A stretch of 64,000 nucleotides of DNA. It comes from Stutzerimonas stutzeri. GTDB taxonomy: Bacteria; Pseudomonadota; Gammaproteobacteria; Pseudomonadales; Pseudomonadaceae. The notes under the pieces were generated by a model, which ran no database searches, had not been told where the DNA came from, and worked only from the letters and a program-made list of their open reading frames with translations. This document shows, piece after piece, positions 36,981 through 44,481 of this stretch (position 1 is the first letter of the stretch; every line of letters starts with the position of its first letter). The stretch lies in contig NZ_CP046902.1 of the NCBI RefSeq assembly GCF_009789555.1, forward strand, positions 3,674,001-3,738,000. The letters run 5' to 3'. Position numbers and translations under genes: made by a program.

Positions 36981-38237
36981 ATGACAAACATCAGCTCGAA
37001 ATTATTTTATTTGCCGTTGACCGTATTGGCGTTCGTCCTGCATTTCTCCGTGTTCGGTGACAGCACGCACAACCCCATCGGAATCAAGTTTCTCAACGAA
37101 GCGTATCTGGCGGTGTGCCTGGGCACCGCATTGCTGCTGGTTCTCGCCGCTGCGGAGGATGCGTCCCGAGAGCTGCGCGTGCTCATGTACTATGCGCTTT
37201 ATAGCGTCCTGGTATTTACGCTGCTGCCGGCAATATTCTCGTACTACACCTTCGGCCAACCGATCGTCTACGGCCTGATCGAAGAGCGAAGGATTCTGTT
37301 CGCCTTCGGTTTCGTGCCACTTATATTGCTCGCGAAAAAACTGACCACACGTCAATTCGAGCACGGGCTGATATATGCCGCCCTGCTGGCTGTATTCCTG
37401 TCCTGGTGTTTCAAGTTTGGAATGCTGCCGGACTGGCGCGAAGAACAGACAGCCTGGGACCGCCCGGATCGGTCATCCATCGGCCCTTTCCTGATCTGCT
37501 TTGCCTATTTCTATTGCATCCAGATCTGGGCGAAAGGCAAGTCGCCGATCAACGGCGAAACGAGGCAGCGCAACCTTTACCTGATCATCGCTGCGATTCT
37601 GCTGCTGACGCTGGTTTTCGCAACGCAGACCCGACAGCTCATCGTGCTGTGCCTGGCCTTCACGCTGTTTTGCCTCAGGGCCAAGGCGGTCGTGTGGGCC
37701 GCATCCCTGTGTGTGATTCTGTCGCCCTTCTTTTTCTATCCCGAACTGCTCGAAACGCTGGGATTGAATATCGAGTTCTACCAGAACAGCCTTGAGGGCG
37801 ACGTCGACGACGGCGTGCGCCCTTATACGATCAGCGCCATCTTCAATCATCTGGAGCTGGTCAACTGGCTACCCAACGGCTCGCTGTCGCTGATGTGGCA
37901 GGACGGCTTCATTCCCTATTTCGGCGAGCATTTTTTCCTCTCCGACGTGGGCATCATCGGAACCATGTTTCGCTTCGGGTTTCTGACGTTCCTGCTGGTG
38001 CCAATGTCGCTTTTCATCTATCAGCGCATCGCTCGCAACATCAACCCGGACATGAGTTTCAACTACGCGGTCATGCTGGCGCTCTTCGTGATATGGCCGC
38101 TCAGTGGCCTGTTCGAATATGCGCAACCGATCGTCGCCATGCTTTTCGTCATACACGCTTTACGCGCACGCCATCTTCGCAGCAAGGAACGAGTACATGA
38201 ACGTCGCACTTATTCTCAACTACAAAGCTGCTACTGA
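36981..38237 (+). CDS. O-antigen/EPS polymerase-like membrane protein (Wzy candidate)
   Basis: A 418-residue integral membrane protein with about ten to eleven helices and one large periplasmic loop (around 255-330, QNSLEGDVDDGVRPYTISAIFNHLE...), the arrangement of Wzy/WaaL proteins. Sequence conservation in this class is low, so the call rests on topology, length, RQLIVLCLAF-type segments and genomic context. ATG 36981 is preferred over ATG 36954 since AAGGA and AGGTG lie upstream. Its 3' end overlaps the next glycosyltransferase gene by 41 bp. Confidence 0.75.
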   Translation: MTNISSKLFYLPLTVLAFVLHFSVFGDSTHNPIGIKFLNEAYLAVCLGTALLLVLAAAEDASRELRVLMYYALYSVLVFTLLPAIFSYYTFGQPIVYGLIEERRILFAFGFVPLILLAKKLTTRQFEHGLIYAALLAVFLSWCFKFGMLPDWREEQTAWDRPDRSSIGPFLICFAYFYCIQIWAKGKSPINGETRQRNLYLIIAAILLLTLVFATQTRQLIVLCLAFTLFCLRAKAVVWAASLCVILSPFFFYPELLETLGLNIEFYQNSLEGDVDDGVRPYTISAIFNHLELVNWLPNGSLSLMWQDGFIPYFGEHFFLSDVGIIGTMFRFGFLTFLLVPMSLFIYQRIARNINPDMSFNYAVMLALFVIWPLSGLFEYAQPIVAMLFVIHALRARHLRSKERVHERRTYSQLQSCY

Positions 38238-39081
38238 AACCATCAGCTGCGCAGAAAGTTTGCTCACGTTCTGCCCGACGATCGACCATATCGTCATCGT
38301 CGACAACGACTCCCAGGACGGGTCAGCCGCTGCCTTCCAGCAGTGGCTGGACGAGAAGCCGACTTCGAAGGTGACATTGCTGTGCAATCCGGAAAACAAC
38401 GGTTATGCCGGAGGCAACAACTACGGCCTGCGCTGGGCGATGGCCAATCTCAAGCCGGACTATTTCTGGGTCGTCAATAACGATACCTACGTCGACAGCG
38501 ATGCCTTCTCGCCGCTGCTCGAGGCGTTGCAGCGTGACGATCGCCAGTTCGTCGGTTCGCTCGTGCTCAGCGCCGATACCGGGCGGCTGGAATGCTATGG
38601 CGGCGGCAAGCTATATCCGATCCTGGGCAAGGCCCGACTGCTCGGCAAGAACCAGAGCATCGAGGCGTTGCAGCAACAGGAACACCAGCATGTACCTGAC
38701 TACATCATGGGCTGCAGCCTCGCGTTTTCCGCCGCGCTGACTGAAGAAATCGGGCTGATGGATGAAAGCTATTTCATGTATTTCGAAGAGGTGGACTGGC
38801 AGTACCGCGCCAGGCGCTACGGCATCTCCATCAAGGTCATACCGCAAAGCCGCCTGTACCACTACGGCTCGCTCAGCCTGGGCAACCGCTCGGCCTTTTA
38901 CCACTACTACCGCAACCGCGCGGCAACGCGCTTCAACAAGCGATTCTATGGACCGGTCTTTGCTCTTACTTCGGCATTCCTGCTGTCGGCCGTGACGACG
39001 ATAAAGGAATACAGAAACCCCACCCTCGCCTGGTCGGGTATCAAGGGCGCCTTCAAGGGAGTAGCAATGAGTGTCAAGTGA
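38197..39081 (+). CDS. Glycosyltransferase family 2
   Basis: A 294-residue GT-A fold transferase of the rhamnosyltransferase-like GT2 group: nucleotide-sugar binding region VALILNYKAATETISCAESL, IVIVDNDSQDGSAAAF, NNGYAGGNNYGLRWAM, a metal-site NNDTYVDSDAF, and the acceptor region MDESYFMYFEEVDWQYRARRYG. Given gmd and rmd nearby, GDP-D-rhamnose is a plausible donor (inference). ATG 38197 has AAGGAA in front and lies within the last 41 bases of the polymerase gene. Confidence 0.92.
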   Translation: MNVALILNYKAATETISCAESLLTFCPTIDHIVIVDNDSQDGSAAAFQQWLDEKPTSKVTLLCNPENNGYAGGNNYGLRWAMANLKPDYFWVVNNDTYVDSDAFSPLLEALQRDDRQFVGSLVLSADTGRLECYGGGKLYPILGKARLLGKNQSIEALQQQEHQHVPDYIMGCSLAFSAALTEEIGLMDESYFMYFEEVDWQYRARRYGISIKVIPQSRLYHYGSLSLGNRSAFYHYYRNRAATRFNKRFYGPVFALTSAFLLSAVTTIKEYRNPTLAWSGIKGAFKGVAMSVK

Positions 39082-39832
39082 TACTACTGCGTTCGGGATA
39101 GATTTCTATTCTGGCACCAAGAAAACGTTATTGACCTCCATCCGTGAGTGCGTCAAGCAACCCTATTCATTCGTGGTAACGCCGAATGTCGATCATCTGG
39201 TTCAACTCGAACATGACGAGGCGCTTCGCGATGCCTACGCTAAAGCGCGCTGGCGGCTTTGCGACAGCCGCATCCTGCTGTCGCTGCTCGGCCGTCTGGG
39301 CGTGCATCTGGATGAAGTCATCCCCGGCAGCGACCTCACCCTGGACATTCTCAAGTGGGCTGACAGGGATCGCCTGCGCGTAGTGCTGATCGGCTCGTTA
39401 CAGACCGAAGCCGACAAGCTCCGCGCCCTTTATCCCGGCATCGTCCTGTATCACTACAACCCGCCGATGGGGTTCATCAAGCATCCCGAGCAAGTGCAGC
39501 GCTGCCTGCAGTTCGTTCGTGAAAACCCATCGGAACTGGTGCTGTACGCAGTCGGCACGCCGCGTGGCGAGATCCTCGCCGCAGCGACCCAGCCGCAAGA
39601 ACGCACCGGCATGGGTTTTTGCATTGGCGCTTCGATTTCGTTCGCGACCGGCACCATCAAGCGCGCGCCGAAATGGATGCGCGAATACAAGCTCGAGTGG
39701 CTCCATCGCATGTGCATGGAACCTCGCCGACTGGCCAAACGCTATCTGATCGATGCGATGTACATCGTGCCCGCGTTCGTTCGAGAAAAGAATTCCAGAC
39801 AAAAGGCCAGCCCGGCCAAACAGGAATCCTGA
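39071..39832 (+). CDS. WecG/TagA/CpsF family glycosyltransferase (GT26)
   Basis: A 253-residue transferase of the WecG/TagA/CpsF family: VTPNVDHLVQLEHDEALRDAY, RWRLCDSRILLSLLGRLG with the conserved Asp, RVVLIGSLQTEADKL, and the C-terminal GASISFATGTIKRAPKWMREYKLEWLHRM patch typical of the family. Such enzymes add the second sugar to a lipid-linked primer at the membrane. The start is GTG 39071 with GGGAG 10 bases upstream; it overlaps the GT2 stop by 11 bases, indicating coupling. Confidence 0.92.
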   Translation: MSSDTTAFGIDFYSGTKKTLLTSIRECVKQPYSFVVTPNVDHLVQLEHDEALRDAYAKARWRLCDSRILLSLLGRLGVHLDEVIPGSDLTLDILKWADRDRLRVVLIGSLQTEADKLRALYPGIVLYHYNPPMGFIKHPEQVQRCLQFVRENPSELVLYAVGTPRGEILAAATQPQERTGMGFCIGASISFATGTIKRAPKWMREYKLEWLHRMCMEPRRLAKRYLIDAMYIVPAFVREKNSRQKASPAKQES

Positions 39833-39995
39833 TTGCTATGAACCGTGGCATCGGCCCGGCTGATCATCGTTCAGCTGGCAGGCCCAGGTAACCGAATCCG
39901 GTTATCGAACGACGCGTCGCTTCCCATCCGGTATCGGTCGGATGGGAGTGCCGCACAAAGCAAACTTCAAAACCTAACCTCATACAGGGAAGAAA

Positions 39996-41027
39996 ATGAA
40001 CGCGATCATCACGGGTATCACCGGACAAGACGGCGCCTACCTGGCAGAGCTTCTGCTGGAAAAGGGCTATACGGTATATGGCACCTTCCGCCGTACCAGT
40101 TCGGTGAACTTCTGGCGAATCGAAGAGCTGGGCATCGACAAGCATCCCAACCTGCATCTCGTCGAGTATGACCTCACCGACCTGTCTTCCAGCATTCGGC
40201 TGCTGGAGAGCACCGGCGCAACCGAGGTGTACAACCTGGCCGCTCAAAGCTTCGTAGGGGTGTCGTTCGAGCAACCGCTGACCACGCTGGACATCACCGG
40301 CGCGGGCGCGGTGAACCTGCTCGAAGCCATTCGCATCGTCAACCCGAAGATTCGCTATTACCAGGCCTCCACCTCGGAGATGTTCGGCAAGGTCCAGGCC
40401 ATTCCACAGGTCGAAACCACGCCCTTCTACCCGCGCAGTCCCTATGGCGTGGCGAAGCTGTACGCGCACTGGATGACCATCAACTACCGGGAGTCCTACG
40501 ACATCTTCGGGTGCAGCGGCATCCTGTTCAACCATGAATCGCCCCTGCGCGGTCGCGAATTCGTGACCCGCAAGATCACCGATTCGGTGGCCAAGATCAA
40601 ACTGGGCCAACTGGATGTGCTCGAACTGGGCAACATCGACGCGAAGCGTGACTGGGGCTTCGCCAAGGAGTATGTCGAGGGCATGTGGCGCATGCTGCAG
40701 GCCGACGAACCCGACGTATTCGTCCTGGCGACCAACCGTACCGAAACCGTGCGTGACTTCGTCACCCTGGCCTTCAAGGCTGTCGATACCGAGCTTCGAT
40801 GGGAAGGCTCCGGCGAGCAGGAACAGGCCATCGACACGGCCACGGGCAAGGTCGTCATGCGGGTCAATCCGAAGTTCTATCGCCCGGCCGAAGTCGATCT
40901 GCTGATCGGCGACCCGCAGAAGGCCAAGGACGTGCTGGGCTGGGAACCCAAGACCTCGCTCGAGCAACTGTGCCGCATGATGGTGGATGCCGATATGCGC
41001 CGCAATCAGCGAGGCTTTTCGTTCTAA
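39996..41027 (+). CDS. gmd: GDP-mannose 4,6-dehydratase
   Basis: A 343-residue SDR-type enzyme that turns GDP-D-mannose into GDP-4-keto-6-deoxymannose. NADP site ITGITGQDGAYLAELLLEKGY, catalytic YxxxK in SPYGVAKLYAHWM, and RPAEVDLLIGDPQKAKDVLGW near the C-terminus are standard for Gmd. AGGGAAG precedes ATG 39996. Together with rmd it supplies GDP-D-rhamnose. Confidence 0.96.
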   Translation: MNAIITGITGQDGAYLAELLLEKGYTVYGTFRRTSSVNFWRIEELGIDKHPNLHLVEYDLTDLSSSIRLLESTGATEVYNLAAQSFVGVSFEQPLTTLDITGAGAVNLLEAIRIVNPKIRYYQASTSEMFGKVQAIPQVETTPFYPRSPYGVAKLYAHWMTINYRESYDIFGCSGILFNHESPLRGREFVTRKITDSVAKIKLGQLDVLELGNIDAKRDWGFAKEYVEGMWRMLQADEPDVFVLATNRTETVRDFVTLAFKAVDTELRWEGSGEQEQAIDTATGKVVMRVNPKFYRPAEVDLLIGDPQKAKDVLGWEPKTSLEQLCRMMVDADMRRNQRGFSF

Positions 41028-41294
41028 CACGGATCGATTCGACGATCGAGGGAGCCGCGCCAATGCCCCGTGCCGATGTCGGCGCGCTCCTTCGATCCGG
41101 CACAGGACGTGCCGCTGCCGAGCCCTCCTCGCCCGAGGGCGCGACGGCTCATGAGTTCATCGACACAGGCGACAGGCTACGTTCGAACGCACCAAGTGAC
41201 CGGCCAGCCGACCGTAACAGGGACGCAACACCCCATGCCTATACCGGGCATATACCGCTTGGCAGAAATTGGAATTCATCCTATCGGGAAGATC

Positions 41295-42209
41295 ATGCGT
41301 AAAGTGCTGATTACCGGCGTTACCGGGTTTACCGGCCGCTACATGGCAGAGGAACTCGCCGCCCACGGTTACGAAGTTCATGGCCTCAGCTACCGCCAAC
41401 CGACGGGCGATCTGCCGGTGGCCGTTTCAGCGATACATTGCTGCTCGCTGAACGATGCCGAGACATTGAAGATCCTGCTGGCGGAGATACGTCCTACGTA
41501 CGTGGTCCATCTGGCTGCGGTGTCCTTTGTCGCTCATGCCGACGCGGATGCCATCTACAACGCCAATCTTCTGGGCACGCGCCACCTGCTCGAAGCCCTG
41601 CGCACGACCGCATCGGGCCTGGAAGGCGTACTCCTGGCCAGCAGTGCGAATGTCTACGGCAATGCGACCGAAGGCGTGCTGGACGAATCGTCTCCTTTCG
41701 CTCCGGCCAATGATTACGCCGTGAGCAAAGCCGCGATGGAATTCCTCGCCAGGCTGTATGACGGACGCCTGCCACTGATCATCACGCGTCCGTTCAACTA
41801 CACCGGCGTCGGTCAGGCTGAGCAATTTCTGATTCCCAAGATCGTCGCGCACACCCGTCGCCGCGCGGCGGTCATCGAACTGGGCAACCTCGATATCGCC
41901 CGCGACTTCTGCGACGTTCGCCAGGTCGTACAAGCATACCGCCGACTGCTCGAAACCCCGGCGGCGATAGGCGAAACGGTGAACATCTGCTCAGGTTCCG
42001 CCTACACGCTGCAATACGTCCTCGAGCAGGCCGCGGCCCTATCCGACCATCGCCTGGAAGTCCGGGTCAATCCTGCGTTCGTGCGCAGCGCCGACGTGAA
42101 AAATCTGTTTGGATGCCGGACCAAGCTCGACGCCCTCATCGGCGACCTGCCCCGGATCGAACTGAAAGATACGTTGCGCTGGATGATCGAAGCCCCATCG
42201 GGCCACTGA
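41295..42209 (+). CDS. rmd: GDP-6-deoxy-D-lyxo-4-hexulose reductase (GDP-D-rhamnose synthase)
   Basis: A 304-residue SDR epimerase/reductase: NAD(P) site ITGVTGFTGRYMAEELAAHGYEVHGL, catalytic Tyr/Lys in PANDYAVSKAAMEF, and RPFNYTGVGQAEQFLIPKI. It matches the Rmd reductases that complete GDP-D-rhamnose synthesis after Gmd, rather than the bifunctional fucose synthase Fcl. ATG 41295 has GGGAAG upstream and puts the nucleotide site at the N-terminus; 75 upstream codons in the same frame are not typical of the family. A 267-bp spacer separates it from gmd. Confidence 0.88.
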   Translation: MRKVLITGVTGFTGRYMAEELAAHGYEVHGLSYRQPTGDLPVAVSAIHCCSLNDAETLKILLAEIRPTYVVHLAAVSFVAHADADAIYNANLLGTRHLLEALRTTASGLEGVLLASSANVYGNATEGVLDESSPFAPANDYAVSKAAMEFLARLYDGRLPLIITRPFNYTGVGQAEQFLIPKIVAHTRRRAAVIELGNLDIARDFCDVRQVVQAYRRLLETPAAIGETVNICSGSAYTLQYVLEQAAALSDHRLEVRVNPAFVRSADVKNLFGCRTKLDALIGDLPRIELKDTLRWMIEAPSGH

Positions 42210-42593
42210 CAGCGGCTTCCCACAGCGCACGATGACGCGGGGGGATATCGCGACTGCATGTCCGCCACCCGGTATCACCCCACTTCAGAGAAGCGACCAG
42301 ATCCGCAGGGGCAGGCCTGGGCGCTTGGCGGCACCTTTCGGTGGCATGCGTGCCGAACTGCGGCAGCTCTCGCCAAGCCTTTAATACCCGCCCCAGACCG
42401 CCTCGACCGCACCGCGCCACAACGTCCATGAGCTCGACGCTTCATTTGTGCGCGGGGTCTTGAACCCCGGAGAAACGCAGCGGTCTATGGCTACTGTGAG
42501 CAGCTGAGCGCCTTTGCAGGCATGTGAAGCGCTAAGCGAGGGCGAGCGAAACCTACCAGTAGCTCTTGCGGAACAGGTCTCACGGTAAGTCCA

Positions 42594-42608
42594 GGAAGTC
42601 TGACTTCC
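42594..42608 (+). repeat. 15-bp perfect palindrome in the wza leader
   Basis: GGAAGTC-T-GACTTCC, 7-bp arms around a single T. It could be an operator for a dimeric regulator. Confidence 0.4.
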
Positions 42609-42716
42609 AGCGCTTTGCGGTCGCGATACAGGAGAGGCAGATATTGAATTCGTTAGTTTGCGTTCGAAACGATCACACCGGTTAGACGAATCAATCTCGC
42701 TCATTCCTTCAGCTAA

Positions 42717-42738
42717 AAGTGAAGCCGCCGTTTCACTT
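42717..42738 (+). repeat. Hairpin just upstream of wza
   Basis: AAGTGAA (42717-42723) and TTCACTT (42732-42738), a perfect 7-bp stem with an 8-base GC-rich loop, ending 35 bases before the wza ATG. It may position the RsmA-type site that follows or serve as an operator dyad. Confidence 0.4.
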
Positions 42739-42757
42739 CGTAAAAACAACTATTCCG

Positions 42758-42767
42758 TCAAGGATGA
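42758..42767 (+). promoter_or_regulatory. RsmA/CsrA-type binding site on the wza ribosome binding site
   Basis: TCAAGGATGA fits the known (A/U)CANGGANG(U/A) consensus at every defined base and contains the wza Shine-Dalgarno GGA, ten bases before the ATG. RsmA is known to repress EPS translation in pseudomonads by covering such sites. Confidence 0.5.
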
Positions 42768-42773
42768 AGAACC

Positions 42774-43862
42774 ATGAAACCATTATTTGCTCTCGCTTTC
42801 TCTTCCGTGCTGGTGCTACAGGGGTGTGTGTATTCGCCCGGCCAATACCTTGATCCGGATGAATTCAAGGACGGCGCGCAATCGGAAGACGGTACCGTAC
42901 AGCTTATTCGCATTACGCCCGACATGCTCAAGGGCGAACTGTCTTCGGACCGAGGCACTTCCAGCAAGCAGGAACTGATCGGCTACAAGCCCGAGCCGTA
43001 TCGCATCGGCGCAAACGACCTTCTCTATATCACCGTCTGGGATCACCCCGAACTGACCGCACCGTCCGGCCCGCAGCAGCAACTCGACGCCAACGGTCGC
43101 CTGGTCCGCCCGGATGGCACCCTGTTCTACCCCTATATTGGCAACGTCAATGCGGCCGGTCGCACCATCGAGGAACTGCGCGCCGAAATCGCCCGCCGTC
43201 TTGCCAACTACATCGACAGCCCGCAGGTCGACGTCAGCCTGCTGCGTTACGGCAGCCAGCGCATCGTGCTGTCCGGCGCATTCAACACGGCGGGCGAAGT
43301 GCCTGTGACCACCGCACCGATGACCATCGTCCAGGCCATCGGCCAGGCAGGCGTCGACACCGAAACCGCCGACCTCTCGGGGCTGATGCTCAAGCGCGAC
43401 GGCCGTGAGTACATGCTCAACCTCGACGACCTGAACCGCCCGGATTCCTGGCTGCATCAGGTTTACCTGAAGGACGGCGACCAGCTGCACCTGCCCTACA
43501 ACGATCAGAAGAAGATCTATGTACTGGGTGAGGTGACCCAGCCCCAGGCGCTGAGCTTCAAGGCCTCCAGCTACAACCTGATGGATGCCATCGGCACTGC
43601 TGGCGGCATTCGCCAGGAAACCGCCGACGGCGAAGCGGTCTACGTAATCCGCGGCGCAGAAAACATCGCCACCGAACAGGCCAAGGTGTTCCAGCTGAAC
43701 GCCAAGTCGCCGACTGCCTTCGCCCTCGCCAAGAGCTTCCCGCTCCAGCCGCAGGACGTGGTGTTCGTTGGGCCGGCCGGTATCACTCGCTGGAACCGCT
43801 TCATCAGCCAGCTGCTGCCCTCGGCCGCCTTCGTCGGAACCGGTGCGGCGTTCAATCGCTGA
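42774..43862 (+). CDS. wza: Polysaccharide export outer-membrane lipoprotein (Wza-like)
   Basis: A 362-residue lipoprotein with a type II signal (VLQGC, Cys18). The polysaccharide export domain begins near 78 (YRIGANDLLYITVWDHPELTAP) and is followed by SLBB-type repeats (RIVLSGAFNTAGEVPVTTAPMTIVQAI, KIYVLGEVTQPQALSFKASSYNLMDAI). The C-terminal segment (RWNRFISQLLPSAAFVGTGAAF) is the amphipathic helix that lines the octameric outer-membrane pore. It should pair with the Wzc-type kinase encoded upstream. Separated by 564 bp from rmd and followed by a terminator. Confidence 0.93.
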   Translation: MKPLFALAFSSVLVLQGCVYSPGQYLDPDEFKDGAQSEDGTVQLIRITPDMLKGELSSDRGTSSKQELIGYKPEPYRIGANDLLYITVWDHPELTAPSGPQQQLDANGRLVRPDGTLFYPYIGNVNAAGRTIEELRAEIARRLANYIDSPQVDVSLLRYGSQRIVLSGAFNTAGEVPVTTAPMTIVQAIGQAGVDTETADLSGLMLKRDGREYMLNLDDLNRPDSWLHQVYLKDGDQLHLPYNDQKKIYVLGEVTQPQALSFKASSYNLMDAIGTAGGIRQETADGEAVYVIRGAENIATEQAKVFQLNAKSPTAFALAKSFPLQPQDVVFVGPAGITRWNRFISQLLPSAAFVGTGAAFNR

Positions 43863-43875
43863 TGGCATGACCCGG

Positions 43876-43897
43876 ATCAGGCCGGCACCGGCCTGAT
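43876..43897 (+). repeat. Perfect 10-bp hairpin after wza
   Basis: ATCAGGCCGG and CCGGCCTGAT separated by CA, 13 bases past the wza stop and directly in front of the T-run terminator. No T-run of its own. Confidence 0.5.
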
Positions 43898-43903
43898 GCC
43901 AGA

Positions 43904-43938
43904 ACCGCAGCCCGCTCACAGCGGCTGCGGTTTTTTTT
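43904..43938 (+). terminator. Rho-independent terminator of the exopolysaccharide locus
   Basis: ACCGCAGCC (43904-43912) pairs with GGCTGCGGT (43923-43931), followed by a run of eight T residues (43931-43938). It is the clearest intrinsic terminator in the window. Confidence 0.9.
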
Positions 43939-44062
43939 GGCCCCATCGCAGGCAATGACCGGGCAAACCGCCGCGAGTGGCCCGGCCTCTGCCGTTTCCC
44001 CAGCGTGCATAACCCGACGAGAGGCCCCGACGGGCCCTTACACAGCGACGGGCGTCGGCCAG

Positions 44063-44251
44063 CTACTCGGTCGGGATGGTCGGGTCGTCTTCGAACAGGT
44101 CGATGTCTTCATCGGTGAGCTCTGTCTCTTCCGGGTCTGACATCGGCGTGTCATTGATGCTGGCCCCGTCTGGATCGCCAGGCAACGGCGCTTCTGCATC
44201 CGGATCGTTAGCGGCCTGGACTCCGGCAGGTCTATTGAAATCGACTCTCAT
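44063..44251 (-). CDS. Small acidic protein of unknown function
   Basis: A 62-residue, strongly acidic and Pro-rich protein with no cysteine and no hydrophobic stretch (DGASINDTPMSDPEE and ELTDEDIDLFEDDP segments), so probably intrinsically disordered. GAGGTG stands 4-5 bases before the ATG. Similar short acidic proteins are common in pseudomonads, without a known role as far as I know. It is divergent from the TonB-dependent receptor gene. Confidence 0.55.
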   Translation of the reverse strand: MRVDFNRPAGVQAANDPDAEAPLPGDPDGASINDTPMSDPEETELTDEDIDLFEDDPTIPTE

Positions 44252-44424
44252 GCATCACCTCGCAGTGAGGCCGCCAATGGCCTCTGACATTTCGAACGAC
44301 GCCACCGTCGTTGGTGCTGACCATCAGTCGGCGCAGCGAAGCGACGCGTGTGCAACCCCTTCTCTGTCACCCGACCGACAGCGGCTACCTGTTCATTCCA
44401 AAGCTGTGGCGCCAGATACTTACA

Positions 44425-44443
44425 AATGCAACGTATTCGCATT
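44425..44443 (+). promoter_or_regulatory. Fur-box-like dyad upstream of the TonB-dependent receptor
   Basis: A 19-base element with arms AATGC and GCATT and an AT-rich centre (AACGTATTC), 38 bases before the receptor ATG and just downstream of a weak -10-like GATACT (44415-44420). The AATGC...GCATT form resembles Fur boxes of iron-uptake genes, but the centre is a poor match. Confidence 0.45.
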
Positions 44444-44481
44444 ACCATCCGCATCCCAACAATAACCATTTGGAGATGCTC

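Larger units (their letters stand above)
42210..42773 (+). promoter_or_regulatory. Long leader/intergenic region upstream of wza
   Basis: A 564-bp region without supported genes, unusual inside an otherwise compact locus. It contains a 15-bp palindrome at 42594-42608, a hairpin at 42717-42738 and an RsmA-type site over the ribosome binding site at 42758-42767 (each listed separately). Base composition becomes more AT-rich toward the wza start, which suggests a separate promoter for wza and a structured 5' leader. Confidence 0.45.
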
